A DNA stretch of 38,174 nucleotides, taken from contig CABUKW010000010.1 in NCBI GenBank assembly GCA_902492275.1, positions 1-38,174 on the forward strand, read 5' to 3'. This stretch comes from an uncultured Peptococcaceae bacterium. GTDB taxonomy: Bacteria; Bacillota; Peptococcia; Peptococcales; Peptococcaceae. Below are positions 1 through 8,327 of this stretch, piece after piece; the stretch's first letter is position 1; every line of letters begins with the position of its first letter. The translations under genes and the position numbers were made by a program. A model generated the notes under the pieces. That model had not been told where the DNA came from. It saw only the letters and a program-made list of their open reading frames with translations, and ran no database searches.

Positions 1-51
1 GCATGACTGTTAATCATGATGTCACTGGTTCGAGTCCAGTTTGGGGAGCCA
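1..51 (+). tRNA. tRNA-Asn (GTT), 3' part
   Basis: The window opens inside a tRNA gene. The anticodon loop CTGTTAATC gives GTT, which reads Asn codons. It is followed by a variable region, a T arm with the TTCGAGTCC loop, the acceptor strand, and an encoded CCA at 49-51. The 5' half lies outside the window. It is probably co-transcribed with the tRNA-Tyr 15 bases downstream. Confidence 0.93.
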
Positions 52-66
52 TTTTTTTATTTATTT

Positions 67-148
67 GGAGGGGTTCCCGAGTGGCCAAAGGGGACGGACT
101 GTAAATCCGTTGGCTCCGCCTTCGAAGGTTCGAATCCTTCTCCCTCCA
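67..148 (+). tRNA. tRNA-Tyr (GTA)
   Basis: This is a complete class II tRNA. The acceptor strand GGAGGGG pairs with TCCCTCC at 141-147 (one G-U pair), the anticodon in GACTGTAAATCC is GTA (Tyr), a long variable arm follows, and the T loop is GTTCGAATCC. The discriminator is A148. CCA is not encoded, unlike the Asn gene just upstream, so this tRNA needs CCA addition. Confidence 0.96.
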
Positions 149-149
149 T

Positions 150-197
150 AAAAAAGCCAGCTACGATACGATTGGCGTGTCGTAGCTGGCTTTTTAT
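150..197 (+). terminator. Terminator of the tRNA operon
   Basis: A 16-bp perfect stem (151-166 with 180-195, AAAAAGCCAGCTACGA) with a 13-base loop ends in a T run. It begins right after the tRNA-Tyr discriminator base. The A/T symmetry means it could also act on the minus strand. Confidence 0.9.
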
Positions 198-280
198 ATT
201 CTGATTGCAGAAACACCTCCTCCGTAAAGCTGCCGCTACCTTTTACAATCAATAGCGGGTCAATTAGGACTAGGACGATG

Positions 281-328
281 CGAAAAGAAAACAGAGCGAT
301 ATCACTTTTCAGCTATAGCGCTCTGTAT
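281..328 (-). terminator. Terminator downstream of the SDR gene
   Basis: Read on the minus strand, ACAGAGCG and CGCTCTGT arms enclose a roughly 20-base loop, followed by TTTTCTTTT. It lies about 60 bases beyond the SDR stop codon and on its strand. Bases 198-280 show no other feature. Confidence 0.7.
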
Positions 329-386
329 GATTATAAAATGAGTTTTTTATGCTGTGATCGTTTTTGCTGGTCTTTCTTATAAATAA

Positions 387-1178
387 TTAGTCAACCATTT
401 TGGGCGCACTGTCGCCGAAAACTGGCGCTGGAACTTTGTAGCCGCCTGCTACCGGCAAACAATGACCGGTGATGAAAGACGAGGCGTCGCTGGCTAAAAA
501 TAATACGGCGTTGGCGATATCTTCTGGCTGCCCGCAACGTTGCAGAGGAACATGTTTTAAGAAGTTGTCGATATATTCCTGAGGCATGTTGTTGATCAAT
601 GCGTCGGTGGCAATCATCCCTGGCATAACACAGTTACAGCGAATGCCCCGCCGCGCATATTGGGTGGCAATATTTTCGGTCAGGCTCATAATTGCCGCTT
701 TGGAAACGGTGTAGGAGATTTGCACCAGATTGGGATTGAAGCCGCCGATACTTCCGATATTGATAATGGAGCCGCCTTTTGGCATATGGGGTACGGCATA
801 TTTAACAGGCAAAAATACACTGTCCAAATTTTTGCAGAGGTTTTCGTTGAAATAGGCGACATCGGTGTTTACGACGTCGAAATCTTTTTTTACATCGGTT
901 CCGCCATAGTTGTTGACCAGAATGTCAATACGCCCTTCTTTTTCAATGACCGTTTCTACCATGGATTGATAGCTGTCCATTTCGGTAGCGTTGAAATAAA
1001 CCGGTGCAGCCTTACAGCCTTCTGCGACTAATTCGTCAGCGATTTGCTGCCCGGCATCCATACGACGAACGCCTAAATAAACAGTGGCACCGCCGCGAGC
1101 TAAACCCTGCGCACAGGCTAACCCGATTCCCCGTGTAGCCGCTACGACTAAAGCTATTTTTCCTTCAAATTGTTTCAT
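387..1178 (-). CDS. SDR oxidoreductase, 7-alpha-hydroxysteroid dehydrogenase-like
   Basis: The product is a 263-residue classical short-chain dehydrogenase/reductase, cytoplasmic and without a signal peptide. The dinucleotide motif is VAATRGIG (12-19), with Ala where most SDRs have the first Gly of TGxxxGIG. The catalytic residues are Ser143, Tyr156 and Lys160 (YTVSK). Arg38-Arg39 after the second beta strand suggest NADP(H). The whole pattern (ATRGIG, VYLGVRR, LVNN-Y/F-G, MPGMIATDA, HVPLQR-GQPEDIANAVLF) resembles the clostridial NADP-dependent 7-alpha-hydroxysteroid dehydrogenases that oxidise the 7-OH of bile acids, as I remember them. The steroid substrate is inferred; another alcohol or 3-oxoacyl substrate is possible. 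The start at 1178 follows GGAGGG; a longer frame to 1262 lacks a ribosome site. The gene stands alone and is divergent from the peptidase gene. Confidence 0.85.
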   Translation of the reverse strand: MKQFEGKIALVVAATRGIGLACAQGLARGGATVYLGVRRMDAGQQIADELVAEGCKAAPVYFNATEMDSYQSMVETVIEKEGRIDILVNNYGGTDVKKDFDVVNTDVAYFNENLCKNLDSVFLPVKYAVPHMPKGGSIINIGSIGGFNPNLVQISYTVSKAAIMSLTENIATQYARRGIRCNCVMPGMIATDALINNMPQEYIDNFLKHVPLQRCGQPEDIANAVLFLASDASSFITGHCLPVAGGYKVPAPVFGDSAPKMVD

Positions 1179-1211
1179 GAACAATCCCTCCGATCTTAAA
1201 ATAACACTTCT

Positions 1212-1217
1212 ATTATA
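1212..1217 (-). promoter_or_regulatory. Possible -10 box of the SDR gene
   Basis: TATAAT on the minus strand lies 34 bases upstream of the SDR start codon. No good -35 hexamer is seen at 16-18 bases, so this is only a candidate. Confidence 0.35.
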
Positions 1218-1268
1218 AACAAGATACTTCATAAAATACAGTAATAACTTTTGATGTTTCAAAAATAA

Positions 1269-1283
1269 AATTTTGTGAAAAAA
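1269..1283. promoter_or_regulatory. CodY-box-like sequence
   Basis: AATTTTGTGAAAAAA differs from the CodY consensus AATTTTCWGAAAATT at three positions. It sits between the divergent SDR and peptidase genes, and a CodY gene is present at 9.4 kb. AT-rich intergenic DNA gives such matches by chance, so this is weak. Confidence 0.25.
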
Positions 1284-1334
1284 TTCGTAATTGGATGCAA
1301 GTTTATTTGATAGCCTATGAGGAGGCGTTTTGAG

Positions 1335-2543
1335 ATGTTTTCCAGTAAAATCATATTAAATCAGCAGCAGATTGAGGCCGTCAACCGACAAAATTTACAG
1401 TGTTCAGATACGGGATTAATCGATTTAGTGGCCGTTGAGCCAAAACAGGTCCTGCAAGAGCTGGAAATTCTGCTGAGCGTTGAAAATTTGCCGCAGGAGC
1501 CTCGATATGATAAAGAAGGTAATCTATATGGAGAAGATTTTTATAACGCTTTAAAACGGCGTTTAGAAGCGGTTTGTCAAAAACAAGCATCGCTGCGCTA
1601 TGGTGTTGTGATTTGCAATAGCTTTTTGCGTGCCTTTCCTACAATGGCCGCCAGTTATCGTACCGGAGAATGGGGCGAGCTGGACCGCTTTGCAGTGAGT
1701 TTGTTGAAATTGGGCGAGCCGGTGCTGGTCTATTGTCAGGATGACAGCGGACAGTGGAGTTTGATTCGCAGCGCCCAATGTTATGGTTGGATACTGACCG
1801 CGCATCTAGCCTGGGAAACCGATTTTTACCGTTGGCGGCAGTATTGCTGTGACCGAGAACAGCTACTGGTTACCGACAGCCGCCGCCAGTTGGACTATAT
1901 TGATTTTGACGGCAGAGCGCGAACACAGATGCTTTTGATGGGCACGCGCCTTCCCTTATATGACGCCACTCAACGCAGCTTTGTAGTGGGTTTGCCTGTG
2001 AAAGACCGTCGTGATAAGCTGGCGGTGCTGCAATTTATGGTGCAACGGGATGGTGGATTTGCACCAGGGCCGCTGCCTTGCTCTGCACAGAATATCGTCA
2101 GCCAGGCAAAAAAAATGCTGGGCGAGCCTTATGGTTGGGGCGGCGCCGGGTATTGCCGGGATTGCAGTTCGCTGCTTGTGGATGTGTTTTCTGTGTTTGG
2201 CCTGCAGCTTCCGCGCAATAGCCGGCAACAGATGCAGATGGTGGGAGTGGAGTGCTGCCCTGATAATCGGGAACAAAAGCAGCAATTTATTGCGGCCTTG
2301 CCGTCAGCCAGTGTGTTGTATTTCCCGGGGCATGCCATGTTATATTTGGGCAGCCAAGGTAATGCGTTGGAGATTTTGCACAGTGTATATGCCATTGGTT
2401 TACCAGCCGTCGATAAAATCATTCCCCATAAAATACGCAGAGTGGTGCAGGGCAATTTGCAGCAGCGGAGGGTGAACGGAGAATTGTTCTTAGACGCAGT
2501 GACAGCTTGCTGGGTGCCGGAGCGTCTAAAGCGGTTTTTGTGA
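1335..2543 (+). CDS. SH3 domain-containing NlpC/P60 (C40) peptidase
   Basis: This is a 402-residue cysteine peptidase of the multi-domain type: an N-terminal stabilising region (about 1-110), two SH3-like domains (about 110-240), and a C-terminal NlpC/P60 domain. The catalytic Cys277 is in the RDCSS motif and His333 in PGHAMLYLG; a further polar residue may come from the LHSVYAIG strand. Family members cleave gamma-D-glutamyl-diamino acid bonds in peptidoglycan peptides, often on free muropeptides during recycling. No signal peptide is visible, which fits a cytoplasmic recycling role. The ATG at 1335 is chosen because an upstream in-frame ATG at 1317 lies inside the GAGGAGG ribosome site. Confidence 0.88.
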   Translation: MFSSKIILNQQQIEAVNRQNLQCSDTGLIDLVAVEPKQVLQELEILLSVENLPQEPRYDKEGNLYGEDFYNALKRRLEAVCQKQASLRYGVVICNSFLRAFPTMAASYRTGEWGELDRFAVSLLKLGEPVLVYCQDDSGQWSLIRSAQCYGWILTAHLAWETDFYRWRQYCCDREQLLVTDSRRQLDYIDFDGRARTQMLLMGTRLPLYDATQRSFVVGLPVKDRRDKLAVLQFMVQRDGGFAPGPLPCSAQNIVSQAKKMLGEPYGWGGAGYCRDCSSLLVDVFSVFGLQLPRNSRQQMQMVGVECCPDNREQKQQFIAALPSASVLYFPGHAMLYLGSQGNALEILHSVYAIGLPAVDKIIPHKIRRVVQGNLQQRRVNGELFLDAVTACWVPERLKRFL

Positions 2544-2601
2544 GCTGTCAAAATAAGAGTTCTACTGTTCAAAGAAACAAAAAAGAAGGCAGGAAAAAGG
2601 C

Positions 2602-2630
2602 TTGTTTCCAGCGCCGTTTTTCAGTACAAT
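2602..2630 (+). promoter_or_regulatory. Promoter of the ABC-F gene
   Basis: TTGTTT (2602-2607), a 17-base spacer, then TACAAT (2625-2630). It lies 55 bases before the start codon of the ABC-F ATPase gene. Confidence 0.55.
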
Positions 2631-2685
2631 AGCAATAGTGATTTTCATGTTATCATAAAAGGAACAGAGTAAAAGGAGTTTATGC

Positions 2686-4239
2686 ATGAGTATTTTGACG
2701 GTTGAACATTTGAGCCACGGTTTTGGCGACAGAGCAATTTTTGACGATGTGTCCTTTCGTCTGCTGAAAGGGGAGCATATTGGTCTGGTAGGCGCCAACG
2801 GCGAAGGCAAATCTACCTTTATTAACATTATTACAGGAAAACTGATGCCCGACGCGGGTAAAATTGAATGGGCCAAACGGGTGCGGGTCGGCTATTTAGA
2901 CCAGCACGCCGTGCTGGAACGGGGCATGACCATCCGCGACGTTTTGAAAAGCGCCTTTCAGTTTTTATACGATATTGAACAGCAAATCAACGACAGCTAT
3001 ATGAAAATGGGCGAACTGGAGGGCGACGCTTTAGACGAGCTGATGAACGAAGTGGGCGATTTGCAGGAATTGTTGGATACCCACGATTTTTATGTCATTG
3101 ACAGCAAAATTGAAGAAGTTGCGCACCATCTGGGATTGAATGACATTGGTTTGGACAGGGATGTAGAGGATTTAAGCGGCGGTCAGCGCACGAAAATTTT
3201 GTTGGCCAAGTTGCTGCTGGAAAAGCCGGATATTTTACTGCTGGACGAACCGACCAACTATTTGGACGAGTCCCATATCAACTGGCTGAAACGCTACTTG
3301 CAGGATTACGAGAACGCATTTCTGCTGATATCCCATGACATTCCTTTTTTAAACAGTGTTATCAATTTAATCTACCACATGGAAAATCAGAAGCTGGATC
3401 GCTATGTGGGCGATTATGACAACTTCCGCCGCATTTACGAGGTGAAAAAGCAGCAGCAGGAGGCGGCTTATCGGGCGCAGCAGCAGGAGATTGCCGAGTT
3501 GCAGGATTTTGTGGCCCGCAACAAAGCACGGGTGGCTACCCGCAATATGGCCATGTCCCGACAGAAAAAGCTGGACAAAATGGAGCTGATTGAGCTGGCT
3601 GCTGAAAAACCGAAGCCGCAGTTTCAATTTATCATGGGCCGTACCACCAGCAAGCTGATTTTTGAAACCAAAGGGCTGGTCATCGGTTATGATAAGCCGC
3701 TATCTAAGCCGCTGGATTTATTGCTGGAACGGGGGCAAAAAATTGCACTGGTAGGAGCCAATGGGATAGGGAAAACCACGTTGCTGCGCAGTTTGTTGGG
3801 AGAAATACCAGCGCTGGCTGGTGAAGTTTTGAAAGGTCAAAATCTGGAGATCGGCTACTTTGAGCAGGAAACAAAGCCGACGGATCATACCTGTCTGCAG
3901 GAAGTGTGGGATGAATTTCCCCATTTTAATCAGCAGGAAGTGCGGGCCGCGTTGGCCCGCTGCGGTTTAACCACCAAGCATATCGAGAGTAAAATTCAGG
4001 TGTTGAGCGGCGGCGAAAAGGCCAAGGTTCGTCTTTGCAAGCTGATGAACCGAGAAACCAATGTGTTGGTGCTGGATGAACCAACCAACCATTTAGATGT
4101 GGACGCCAAGGACGAATTAAAACGGGCGCTGCAGGAATATAAAGGCACGGTGCTGTTGATTTGTCACGAGCCAGAATTTTACCGCGACGTGGTGACCGAT
4201 GTGTGGAACTGTGAAAAATGGACCACCAAATTATCATGA
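2686..4239 (+). CDS. ABC-F family ATPase
   Basis: A 517-residue soluble protein with two ABC ATPase domains and no membrane segments, typical of the ABC-F family that acts on ribosomes rather than in transport. Domain 1 has Walker A GANGEGKST (36-44), signature LSGGQ and Walker B ILLLDEPTNYLD. Domain 2 has GANGIGKTT, LSGGEKAK and VLVLDEPTNHLD. Between them is a charged, Gln-rich helical linker (about residues 245-315, with the KKQQQEAAYRAQQQEI stretch) that would be the P-site tRNA interaction motif. The overall type looks like the YkpA/YbiT housekeeping subgroup rather than a known resistance subgroup, but subgroup assignment needs a tree. The start follows AAAAGGAG at good distance. Confidence 0.92.
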   Translation: MSILTVEHLSHGFGDRAIFDDVSFRLLKGEHIGLVGANGEGKSTFINIITGKLMPDAGKIEWAKRVRVGYLDQHAVLERGMTIRDVLKSAFQFLYDIEQQINDSYMKMGELEGDALDELMNEVGDLQELLDTHDFYVIDSKIEEVAHHLGLNDIGLDRDVEDLSGGQRTKILLAKLLLEKPDILLLDEPTNYLDESHINWLKRYLQDYENAFLLISHDIPFLNSVINLIYHMENQKLDRYVGDYDNFRRIYEVKKQQQEAAYRAQQQEIAELQDFVARNKARVATRNMAMSRQKKLDKMELIELAAEKPKPQFQFIMGRTTSKLIFETKGLVIGYDKPLSKPLDLLLERGQKIALVGANGIGKTTLLRSLLGEIPALAGEVLKGQNLEIGYFEQETKPTDHTCLQEVWDEFPHFNQQEVRAALARCGLTTKHIESKIQVLSGGEKAKVRLCKLMNRETNVLVLDEPTNHLDVDAKDELKRALQEYKGTVLLICHEPEFYRDVVTDVWNCEKWTTKLS

Positions 4240-4288
4240 TCAGTCGTTTCTAAATCAATAATTTTAAAACATAATAAAGCATAATAAA

Positions 4289-4325
4289 AAAGGCTGTGGA
4301 GCTAAGTTCCACAGCCTTTGTGTTT
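4289..4325. terminator. Terminator between convergent genes
   Basis: A 12-bp stem AAAGGCTGTGGA/TCCACAGCCTTT (4289-4300 with 4308-4319) with a 7-base loop. On the minus strand it ends in a run of T, ending the small membrane protein transcript. On the plus strand the tail TTTGTGTTT is weaker but could end the ABC-F transcript. Confidence 0.85.
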
Positions 4326-4342
4326 GATTGCGTTAAACCGGA

Positions 4343-4642
4343 CTATTTTAGTTTTTTATCTAACCACAGTAAAGCTTTAAAGCTCAGCAGACCCCAGATG
4401 ACGAAGAAGCCATAGGCTGCCACCGGATTGTCAAAGCCCAAATGCCATGTTTTTTCACTGAGGAAGATTTTTTCCCAGCCAGGAATATCGGAATAATAAT
4501 ACGAGCCGGGACCGAAAGAACCATCAATCAGTCCTGCATCCTGCGAAATCAGATAAATAGCTGTCAACAGGGCAGCACAGCAGATTACAATGACGCAGCG
4601 GTTCAGAATGGCAACAATTTTTTGTCTCGTTTCATCACGCAT
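4343..4642 (-). CDS. Small two-helix membrane protein next to the YeiH-like gene
   Basis: I do not recognise this 99-residue protein. It has two hydrophobic segments (about 11-30 and 74-93) joined by a loop rich in Gly, Tyr and Trp, and a Lys-rich C-terminus (DKKLK). It starts 68 bases after the stop of the YeiH-like gene on the same strand, and a terminator follows, so it is the second gene of a two-gene operon. That arrangement suggests an accessory subunit or stabiliser of the transporter, an inference from context only. A modest ribosome site (CAGGATG) precedes the ATG. Confidence 0.75.
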   Translation of the reverse strand: MRDETRQKIVAILNRCVIVICCAALLTAIYLISQDAGLIDGSFGPGSYYYSDIPGWEKIFLSEKTWHLGFDNPVAAYGFFVIWGLLSFKALLWLDKKLK

Positions 4643-4710
4643 GAAAAGTCACATCCTGTTCTTACACAACATTACTGGATTAGTATACCATATCCCAATG
4701 ACAAATGCAA

Positions 4711-6075
4711 TTAAGCAGTTACGATATTTGGCAGTGGGAAGAAGATACCGCTCAGCATAATCCAAGCTACCAGCAGTGTCAGAACCAAGTTAAAGGTCTG
4801 ACCAACAACGTACAGTGTCAGAGGTTTACCACCCTGCATGTAGTATGCCATTTCCTTGAAGTTGGATTCCAAACCGATGGATGTGAAGGCCAAGCAGAAG
4901 CACCAGCCTTTGTAGTTGCTGAAAGTTTTCAGGATTGCGCTGTAAGCTTCACTGCCGAAGGTTGGCATGATGATAAAGGAGAAGATTACAGAAGCAACGA
5001 AGAAACCGATGATGAATTTCGGGAACCGGTGCCAAATTTCGCTGGCGCCCACTTTATCACGAGAATCATCCACATCAACTTTCATGGCAAAGAAAATGGA
5101 GATTGCCAAAGCGATGAAACCAATCAAGATATTCTGAATCATTTTAACCAATGCTGCAACCTGACCGCCAACAGGGCCTAATGCTTCCCCTGCCAATACA
5201 ACGGCGCCGGTAGAGTCTACCGTACCGCCAATCCAAGCGCCGCCGATCATGGAATCCATGCCGATAGCTTTGATGATAATTGGCATAAATACCATCATCA
5301 ATACGGTGAACATCAGAGATAAGCCGATTGCGAAAGTTAAGTCGTTTTTCTTAGCGCCGGAAGCAGCAGCGGCTGCGATAGCGGCAGACACCCCGCACAC
5401 AGAAGTGGCGGTAGCGATAACGATAACCATTGGTTTGGATACCATTTTTAAGAATTTGGTACCGAAAATCCACATGAAAATGATAACGACAGGTGTTACG
5501 AACCAAGCGATAGCTAAACCGTAAATCCCGAAGTTGGTGATGTTGGAGAACAATACTTCAGCCCCCATGACAACCAAACCGGTTTTTACATAATATTCGG
5601 TCTGAATCCCTGGTTTAATCCATTCCGGCGTGCCGATGGTATTACAGATTAACAGACCAACCACCAAAGCCCAGAAAGCATATTCTACATAGTTGCTCAT
5701 GGTTTTCTGAGCAGCCAGTGCATATGCTACCCAAGCGCATACAAATACGCCGGTGAAACCTAATGCGAATTTCGGAACATTCTGTCCCATAAAATAAGTA
5801 CCAATCGAGAACAAAACTAACAAAACAACAAAGGTAATCAGCAAGCTAACAAAATAGCTGCCAGTTAAACCACTAAAAATGTTTGGCGCTTCTTCAGTGC
5901 CCCAAGTTGGGAATTTTACAGCGCTGAATTTGAAAGCGCCGGTTGTAACAGAAATAATCCCTGCTGCAATGATAATGAAACCGAGCCATATGGCCCACCA
6001 GTCTTCTTTTTTATAAAGGTCCGACCAGGCAAACTTATCGGCAACAACTTTATCTTCCACTTGTGGATTTGCCAT
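4711..6075 (-). CDS. YeiH/UPF0324-type membrane protein, putative sulfate/sulfite exporter family
   Basis: A 454-residue polytopic membrane protein with about ten or eleven hydrophobic segments. Motifs typical of the UPF0324 (YeiH) family are visible, such as the VMGAEVLFSN strand, GVSAAIAAAAAS, GGTVDSTGAVVLAGEALG and FTSIGLESNF. The family is annotated as putative sulfate exporters; the substrate is poorly established. The protein is longer than the usual 330-350 residues because of an N-terminal region with a charged stretch (WSDLYKKEDWW) and an extra loop after the first helix. The start at 6075 has GAGGGGG at a good distance; the longer frame to 6159 has no ribosome site. Confidence 0.85.
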   Translation of the reverse strand: MANPQVEDKVVADKFAWSDLYKKEDWWAIWLGFIIIAAGIISVTTGAFKFSAVKFPTWGTEEAPNIFSGLTGSYFVSLLITFVVLLVLFSIGTYFMGQNVPKFALGFTGVFVCAWVAYALAAQKTMSNYVEYAFWALVVGLLICNTIGTPEWIKPGIQTEYYVKTGLVVMGAEVLFSNITNFGIYGLAIAWFVTPVVIIFMWIFGTKFLKMVSKPMVIVIATATSVCGVSAAIAAAAASGAKKNDLTFAIGLSLMFTVLMMVFMPIIIKAIGMDSMIGGAWIGGTVDSTGAVVLAGEALGPVGGQVAALVKMIQNILIGFIALAISIFFAMKVDVDDSRDKVGASEIWHRFPKFIIGFFVASVIFSFIIMPTFGSEAYSAILKTFSNYKGWCFCLAFTSIGLESNFKEMAYYMQGGKPLTLYVVGQTFNLVLTLLVAWIMLSGIFFPLPNIVTA

Positions 6076-6143
6076 AAAAAATACCCCCTCAATGATAAAA
6101 TAGTAATTTGAGTTCTTTAATAAACAAAAACATAAAGTCCAAA

Positions 6144-6188
6144 TTAAAAAATAATACAAAATGAATCTATCTCTGAAAAAACTGCCAC
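6144..6188 (-). CDS. Possible 14-codon upstream ORF in the YeiH leader
   Basis: Read on the minus strand, AAGGAGGG is followed 7 bases later by GTG and 13 further sense codons ending in TAA, about 70 bases before the YeiH-like start. The ribosome site is as good as any in the window, although the peptide is tiny and ordinary. It may be a leader peptide, or a ribosome-site look-alike. Confidence 0.25.
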   Translation of the reverse strand: MAVFSEIDSFCIIF

Positions 6189-6818
6189 GTTCCAGCCCTC
6201 CTTTTCAGGCAAAATGTTTTTTCAGAAACAATCAATGCTTGCTGAAGCGCTATACAACCTTTGTTAAGATAACAGCGACAGCTGCATGGATGCACCGTGT
6301 ATAAAAGTTAGAATTTTTAATATTTTCTTTATGATTATCATAAAACTAGTTCTTATTACAACGAATACCCCTCTTGTGAATAAATGTATTTGTGATTTAA
6401 TAATAATATACCATATATTAAGAAAACGTCAAGAGAAAATTACAAAATTACTGAAGAAATCATAAAATTAATAGGGAATTCTTTTTGAAAAAAGTAAAAT
6501 GCGCTGAAAATGGAAAACGAAACGCTAGGAATTAAAAAAGTTGAAAAAATAAAAATAATTGAAAGCTTAAAAAAGGGTCTTGATAAATAAATATAGGTAG
6601 TCTTTTTTATTTTATTGATAAAAACAGTATAGCATTGAAAGTAAACTTTAAGTCAAGTGCTGTAGAAATGATTTTGCGAAAACTTAGCAAAATATTTACA
6701 TGAAGCTGTGTCTTATCAAACGAACAGAACTTTTATGTGGAAACCCGGCCATGATTTTTTGTAGGCATAGGAAGCCCGAAAATACAAAATAAATACAAAA
6801 TACATGGGCGTTCCTTCC
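6189..6818. other. AT-rich divergent intergenic region
   Basis: About 630 bases without a recognisable gene between the YeiH-like operon (minus) and the aminotransferase (plus). The DNA is very AT-rich and full of A and T runs. An inverted repeat ATTTTGC/GCAAAAT (6671-6677 and 6687-6693) could be a regulator site. No RNA gene or pseudogene is evident. Confidence 0.6.
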
Positions 6819-6847
6819 TTGCGTCCAATAGGAAAAATCAGTATAAT
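6819..6847 (+). promoter_or_regulatory. Promoter of the aminotransferase gene
   Basis: TTGCGT (6819-6824), a 17-base spacer and a perfect TATAAT (6842-6847). The predicted transcript start is about 105 bases before the chosen start codon. Confidence 0.75.
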
Positions 6848-6958
6848 AACAACAGTATAAATTAGAAAATTGCGTTTCAAATATGAAGCAGCCGTTTTTC
6901 TGTGAAAAATGGTAAATTTGTATGGGATAACTCTAGGGAAGAAAGTAGGAATGGAACA

Positions 6959-8206
6959 ATGAGCGTTTTAGCAAAGCATACCCAGGGCAAAGGGGGCCCG
7001 GATAAAATCTTTCGCATCAGCGGCATGGCCAAAGCACGGGCTGCTGAGGTGGGCAAGGAAAATATCACCAATGCCACTACAGGCGCTTTTTTGGATGCCA
7101 ACGGGCACTTAATTACACTAAAAACAGTAGAAGAAACGGTAAAAGAAATTCCGTTCAGCGACGCGGCCGAATATGCCACCATTGAAGGCTCTCCGGCCTT
7201 TATTGAAGCAGCCATTGACGCGGCCTTTCGGGAATATCGTCCCACCGCTTATATTGACGGTATTGCCACACCGGGCGGCACCGGCGGCATTCATCACGCC
7301 TTATTCAATTATTTAGACGACGGCGATACCGCCATTACCATGGACCGTTATTGGGCTGCATATAAAAGCATTTGTCGGGAAACCGGCCGTAATTTTGACA
7401 CCTTTGTCATGTTTGACGAGCAGGGCAATTTTAACGTACAGGGCTGTATTGAAAAATTGCGGGAATATGCCGCAAAGCAGACCAATGTCTTTTTAATTTT
7501 AAATACGCCGGCGAATAATCCAACCGGTTATAATGTAAAACAGCAGGAATGGGAAGCCATCATGGCAGAGCTGACCGCCATAGCCAACAACGGCAAAAAC
7601 AATGTGGTGTTGTTAGTGGATATTGCCTATATTGATTTTGCCGCGCCGGAAAGCCGGCAATTCTTCCAGTTGTTCAATCAACTGCCGGAAAACTTCTTGG
7701 TGCTGGTGGCGTTCAGTATGTCGAAAGGCTACACCATGTATGGGTACCGTCTGGGCTGCCTGCTGTGTATCTCTTCCAGCAAGCAGGAAGTGGAAGACTT
7801 CATTGCCATCAATAAATTTTCCAGCCGGGCTACCTGGTCAAACTGCAGCCGTTTAGGGATGCTGGTGATGGAAAAAATCAATACCAATCCGGAAAAAAAG
7901 GCAGCGTTTCGTGCCGAACAGGATCAACTGCGGCTCAGCCTATTGAAACGGGCCGAATTATTTATGAAAGAAGCCGGAGAAATCGGCTTGCCCGTTTGTC
8001 CCTTTGACGCCGGATTTTTTGTGACGGTGCCAACCGTCAAAGCAGAAGAAGTGGCCGCCAAGCTGCGAGAACAGGATTTATTCGTAGTGCCCTTAGGCGA
8101 CGGCGCCAATGCAGGTTTGCGGATTGCGCTGTGCGCCATTCCAGAAGAAAAAATTACCGGCATTCCGCAAAAAATCAAAGCGGCATTAGATGCGGTAGAA
8201 GCATAA
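6959..8206 (+). CDS. Class I aminotransferase (aspartate/aromatic type, PLP-dependent)
   Basis: A 415-residue fold-type I aminotransferase. Visible motifs are TPGGTGGIHHALFNYLDDGD (cofactor phosphate region), NTPANNPTGY, LVDIAYIDF (the Asp that pairs with the pyridine nitrogen), and the PLP lysine at Lys256 in SMSKGYTMYGYRLG. Near the C-terminus, GLRIALCAI holds the Arg that binds the substrate carboxylate. The order matches aspartate/aromatic amino acid transaminases; the exact amino donor is not clear. The gene stands alone between its own promoter and terminator. The start at 6959 is preceded by TAGGAATGG; an upstream in-frame GTG at 6902 would add 19 residues and cannot be fully excluded. 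Confidence 0.88.
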   Translation: MSVLAKHTQGKGGPDKIFRISGMAKARAAEVGKENITNATTGAFLDANGHLITLKTVEETVKEIPFSDAAEYATIEGSPAFIEAAIDAAFREYRPTAYIDGIATPGGTGGIHHALFNYLDDGDTAITMDRYWAAYKSICRETGRNFDTFVMFDEQGNFNVQGCIEKLREYAAKQTNVFLILNTPANNPTGYNVKQQEWEAIMAELTAIANNGKNNVVLLVDIAYIDFAAPESRQFFQLFNQLPENFLVLVAFSMSKGYTMYGYRLGCLLCISSSKQEVEDFIAINKFSSRATWSNCSRLGMLVMEKINTNPEKKAAFRAEQDQLRLSLLKRAELFMKEAGEIGLPVCPFDAGFFVTVPTVKAEEVAAKLREQDLFVVPLGDGANAGLRIALCAIPEEKITGIPQKIKAALDAVEA

Positions 8207-8220
8207 CCATAAATTTTAGC

Positions 8221-8258
8221 AAAACAGGACGAATGGTCGGTTCGTCCTGTTTTTTGTT
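8221..8258 (+). terminator. Terminator of the aminotransferase gene
   Basis: A 13-bp perfect stem AAAACAGGACGAA/TTCGTCCTGTTTT with a 7-base loop and a T run, 14 bases after the stop codon. Confidence 0.92.
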
Positions 8259-8285
8259 GCGCAAAAAAGAATAATTTGTTATGCT
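8257..8285 (+). promoter_or_regulatory. Candidate promoter of dus
   Basis: TTGCGC (8257-8262), 17 bases, TATGCT (8280-8285), immediately after the preceding terminator and 42 bases before the dus start codon. Confidence 0.55.
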
Positions 8286-8327
8286 GAGAAAGTCAGATTA
8301 CTAGATTGTACGGTTAGGAGTTTGCAC

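Noticed and set aside
3926..4237. Minus-strand frames inside the ABC-F gene
   Set aside because: They are opposite to a gene with two complete ATPase motif sets and have no start signals.
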